Shown here in pieces: positions 5,064 to 5,454 of a DNA stretch of 5,454 bases. The position numbers and the translations under genes are program-made. Where the stretch lies: NCBI GenBank assembly GCA_964547525.1, contig CAZJOD010000213.1:1-5454 (forward strand). The letters run 5' to 3'. The notes below the pieces were generated by a model that did not search any database, was not told where the DNA came from, and saw only the letters and a program-made list of their open reading frames with translations. The stretch comes from CAZJOD01 sp964547525 (GTDB lineage Bacteria > Bacillota > Clostridia > JAAYHZ01). Positions within the stretch are counted from its first letter, which is position 1. The number at the start of each line of letters is the position of its first letter.

Positions 5064-5454
5064 ATGAAAACCATTCGTTTGGGAATTATAGGATGCGGAG
5101 GTATGGCTACCAGCCATCAAACCAACATGAAAGATCAGTTTGCGGAAGATGTGGTTGTTACGGCAACGGTGGATATTGATATTAATAGAGCGGAAAGAAT
5201 GGCGACTGCATGTGGTTGCGACACATATAAAACCGATTACAGAGAAATTACCGATCTGGTGGATGCGGTTCTTATCGCTTTACCCCACTACCTTCATTAT
5301 GAATGTGGTATGTATTTTTTAAACAGCGGAAAGCATGTTTTAATGGAAAAACCTTTGGCGAACACAGAAGCCGAGTGTCTGGATCTTATACATACCGCCC
5401 AACGGAGAAACCTGGTGCTTATGACCGCTTATGTCCAAAGATATAATCCGGTGG
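5064..5454 (+). CDS. Gfo/Idh/MocA-family NAD(P)-dependent oxidoreductase (partial, N-terminal part)
   Basis: The first 130 residues of a dinucleotide-dependent oxidoreductase of the Gfo/Idh/MocA family, cut by the right edge. Seen: the Rossmann fingerprint GIIGCGGMA (7-14 region), an acidic residue D37 at the end of strand 2 (TVDID) that favours NAD over NADP, the IALPHYLHYE segment (71-80), the family hallmark EKPLA (95-99), and the start of the conserved YVQRYNP stretch (123-129). Family members are usually 330-400 residues, so roughly two thirds is missing, including the substrate-binding domain. They oxidise or reduce hydroxyls of sugars, inositols, sugar acids and glycosides. The ATG at 5064 has AGGAG 8 nt upstream. 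It is transcribed away from the VOC/amidohydrolase clusters from a shared divergent region with a cre-like site, which suggests joint control in one catabolic pathway. Its product could supply a lactone or keto-sugar for the hydrolases; that link is inference. Confidence 0.95.
   Translation, partial: MKTIRLGIIGCGGMATSHQTNMKDQFAEDVVVTATVDIDINRAERMATACGCDTYKTDYREITDLVDAVLIALPHYLHYECGMYFLNSGKHVLMEKPLANTEAECLDLIHTAQRRNLVLMTAYVQRYNPV

Noticed and set aside
5140..5322. Plus-strand 60-codon frame inside the oxidoreductase gene.
   Set aside because: It is out of frame with the Gfo/Idh/MocA coding sequence, which carries the Rossmann and EKP motifs.

Overview
The window is AT-rich with purine-rich Shine-Dalgarno sites ahead of most genes, tight gene packing and near-consensus sigma-A-type promoters. 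This suggests a low-GC Firmicute, most likely an anaerobic gut or rumen Clostridia-type bacterium. That placement rests on composition and signals only; there is no rRNA or other phylogenetic marker. No mobile element, CRISPR array, tRNA or rRNA is visible.

Layout: about 4.8 kb of minus-strand genes faces one plus-strand gene across a 237-bp divergent intergenic region. Reading the minus strand in the direction of transcription, a first cluster holds a VOC/glyoxalase-fold protein (4826-4437), an unrecognised, probably TIM-barrel, protein (4411-3614) and a small membrane protein resembling DUF3267 whose zinc-peptidase motif has lost its glutamate (3587-3009). After a 169-bp gap with its own extended -10 promoter comes a second cluster of four consecutive amidohydrolase-2-like (TIM-barrel) proteins: 2839-2030, 2027-1248, 1230-466 and 490 to beyond position 1. 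These four are separated by 2 bp, 17 bp and a 25-bp overlap. On the plus strand a Gfo/Idh/MocA-family NAD(P)-dependent oxidoreductase starts at 5064 and runs off the right edge.

The most striking feature is that the four amidohydrolases alternate. The first and third keep the metal-binding HxH / Lys / His / His / Asp set. The second and fourth (the fourth partial) have lost the HxH and share a different signature (a D-x5-G-x2-PF N-terminus and a PxYHxY[KR]L motif). The sequence suggests two active/degenerate pairs.

Function is inferred. A Gfo/Idh/MocA oxidoreductase, a VOC protein and amidohydrolase-2 hydrolases or lactonases are the kind of set found in peripheral catabolism of sugars, sugar acids, cyclitols or aromatic glycosides: oxidation of a polyol or sugar, then hydrolysis, isomerisation or decarboxylation of the product. 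The exact substrate cannot be read from this window. A catabolite-responsive-element-like palindrome between the plus-strand promoter and its gene fits carbon-source control. No regulator or transporter gene is in the window.
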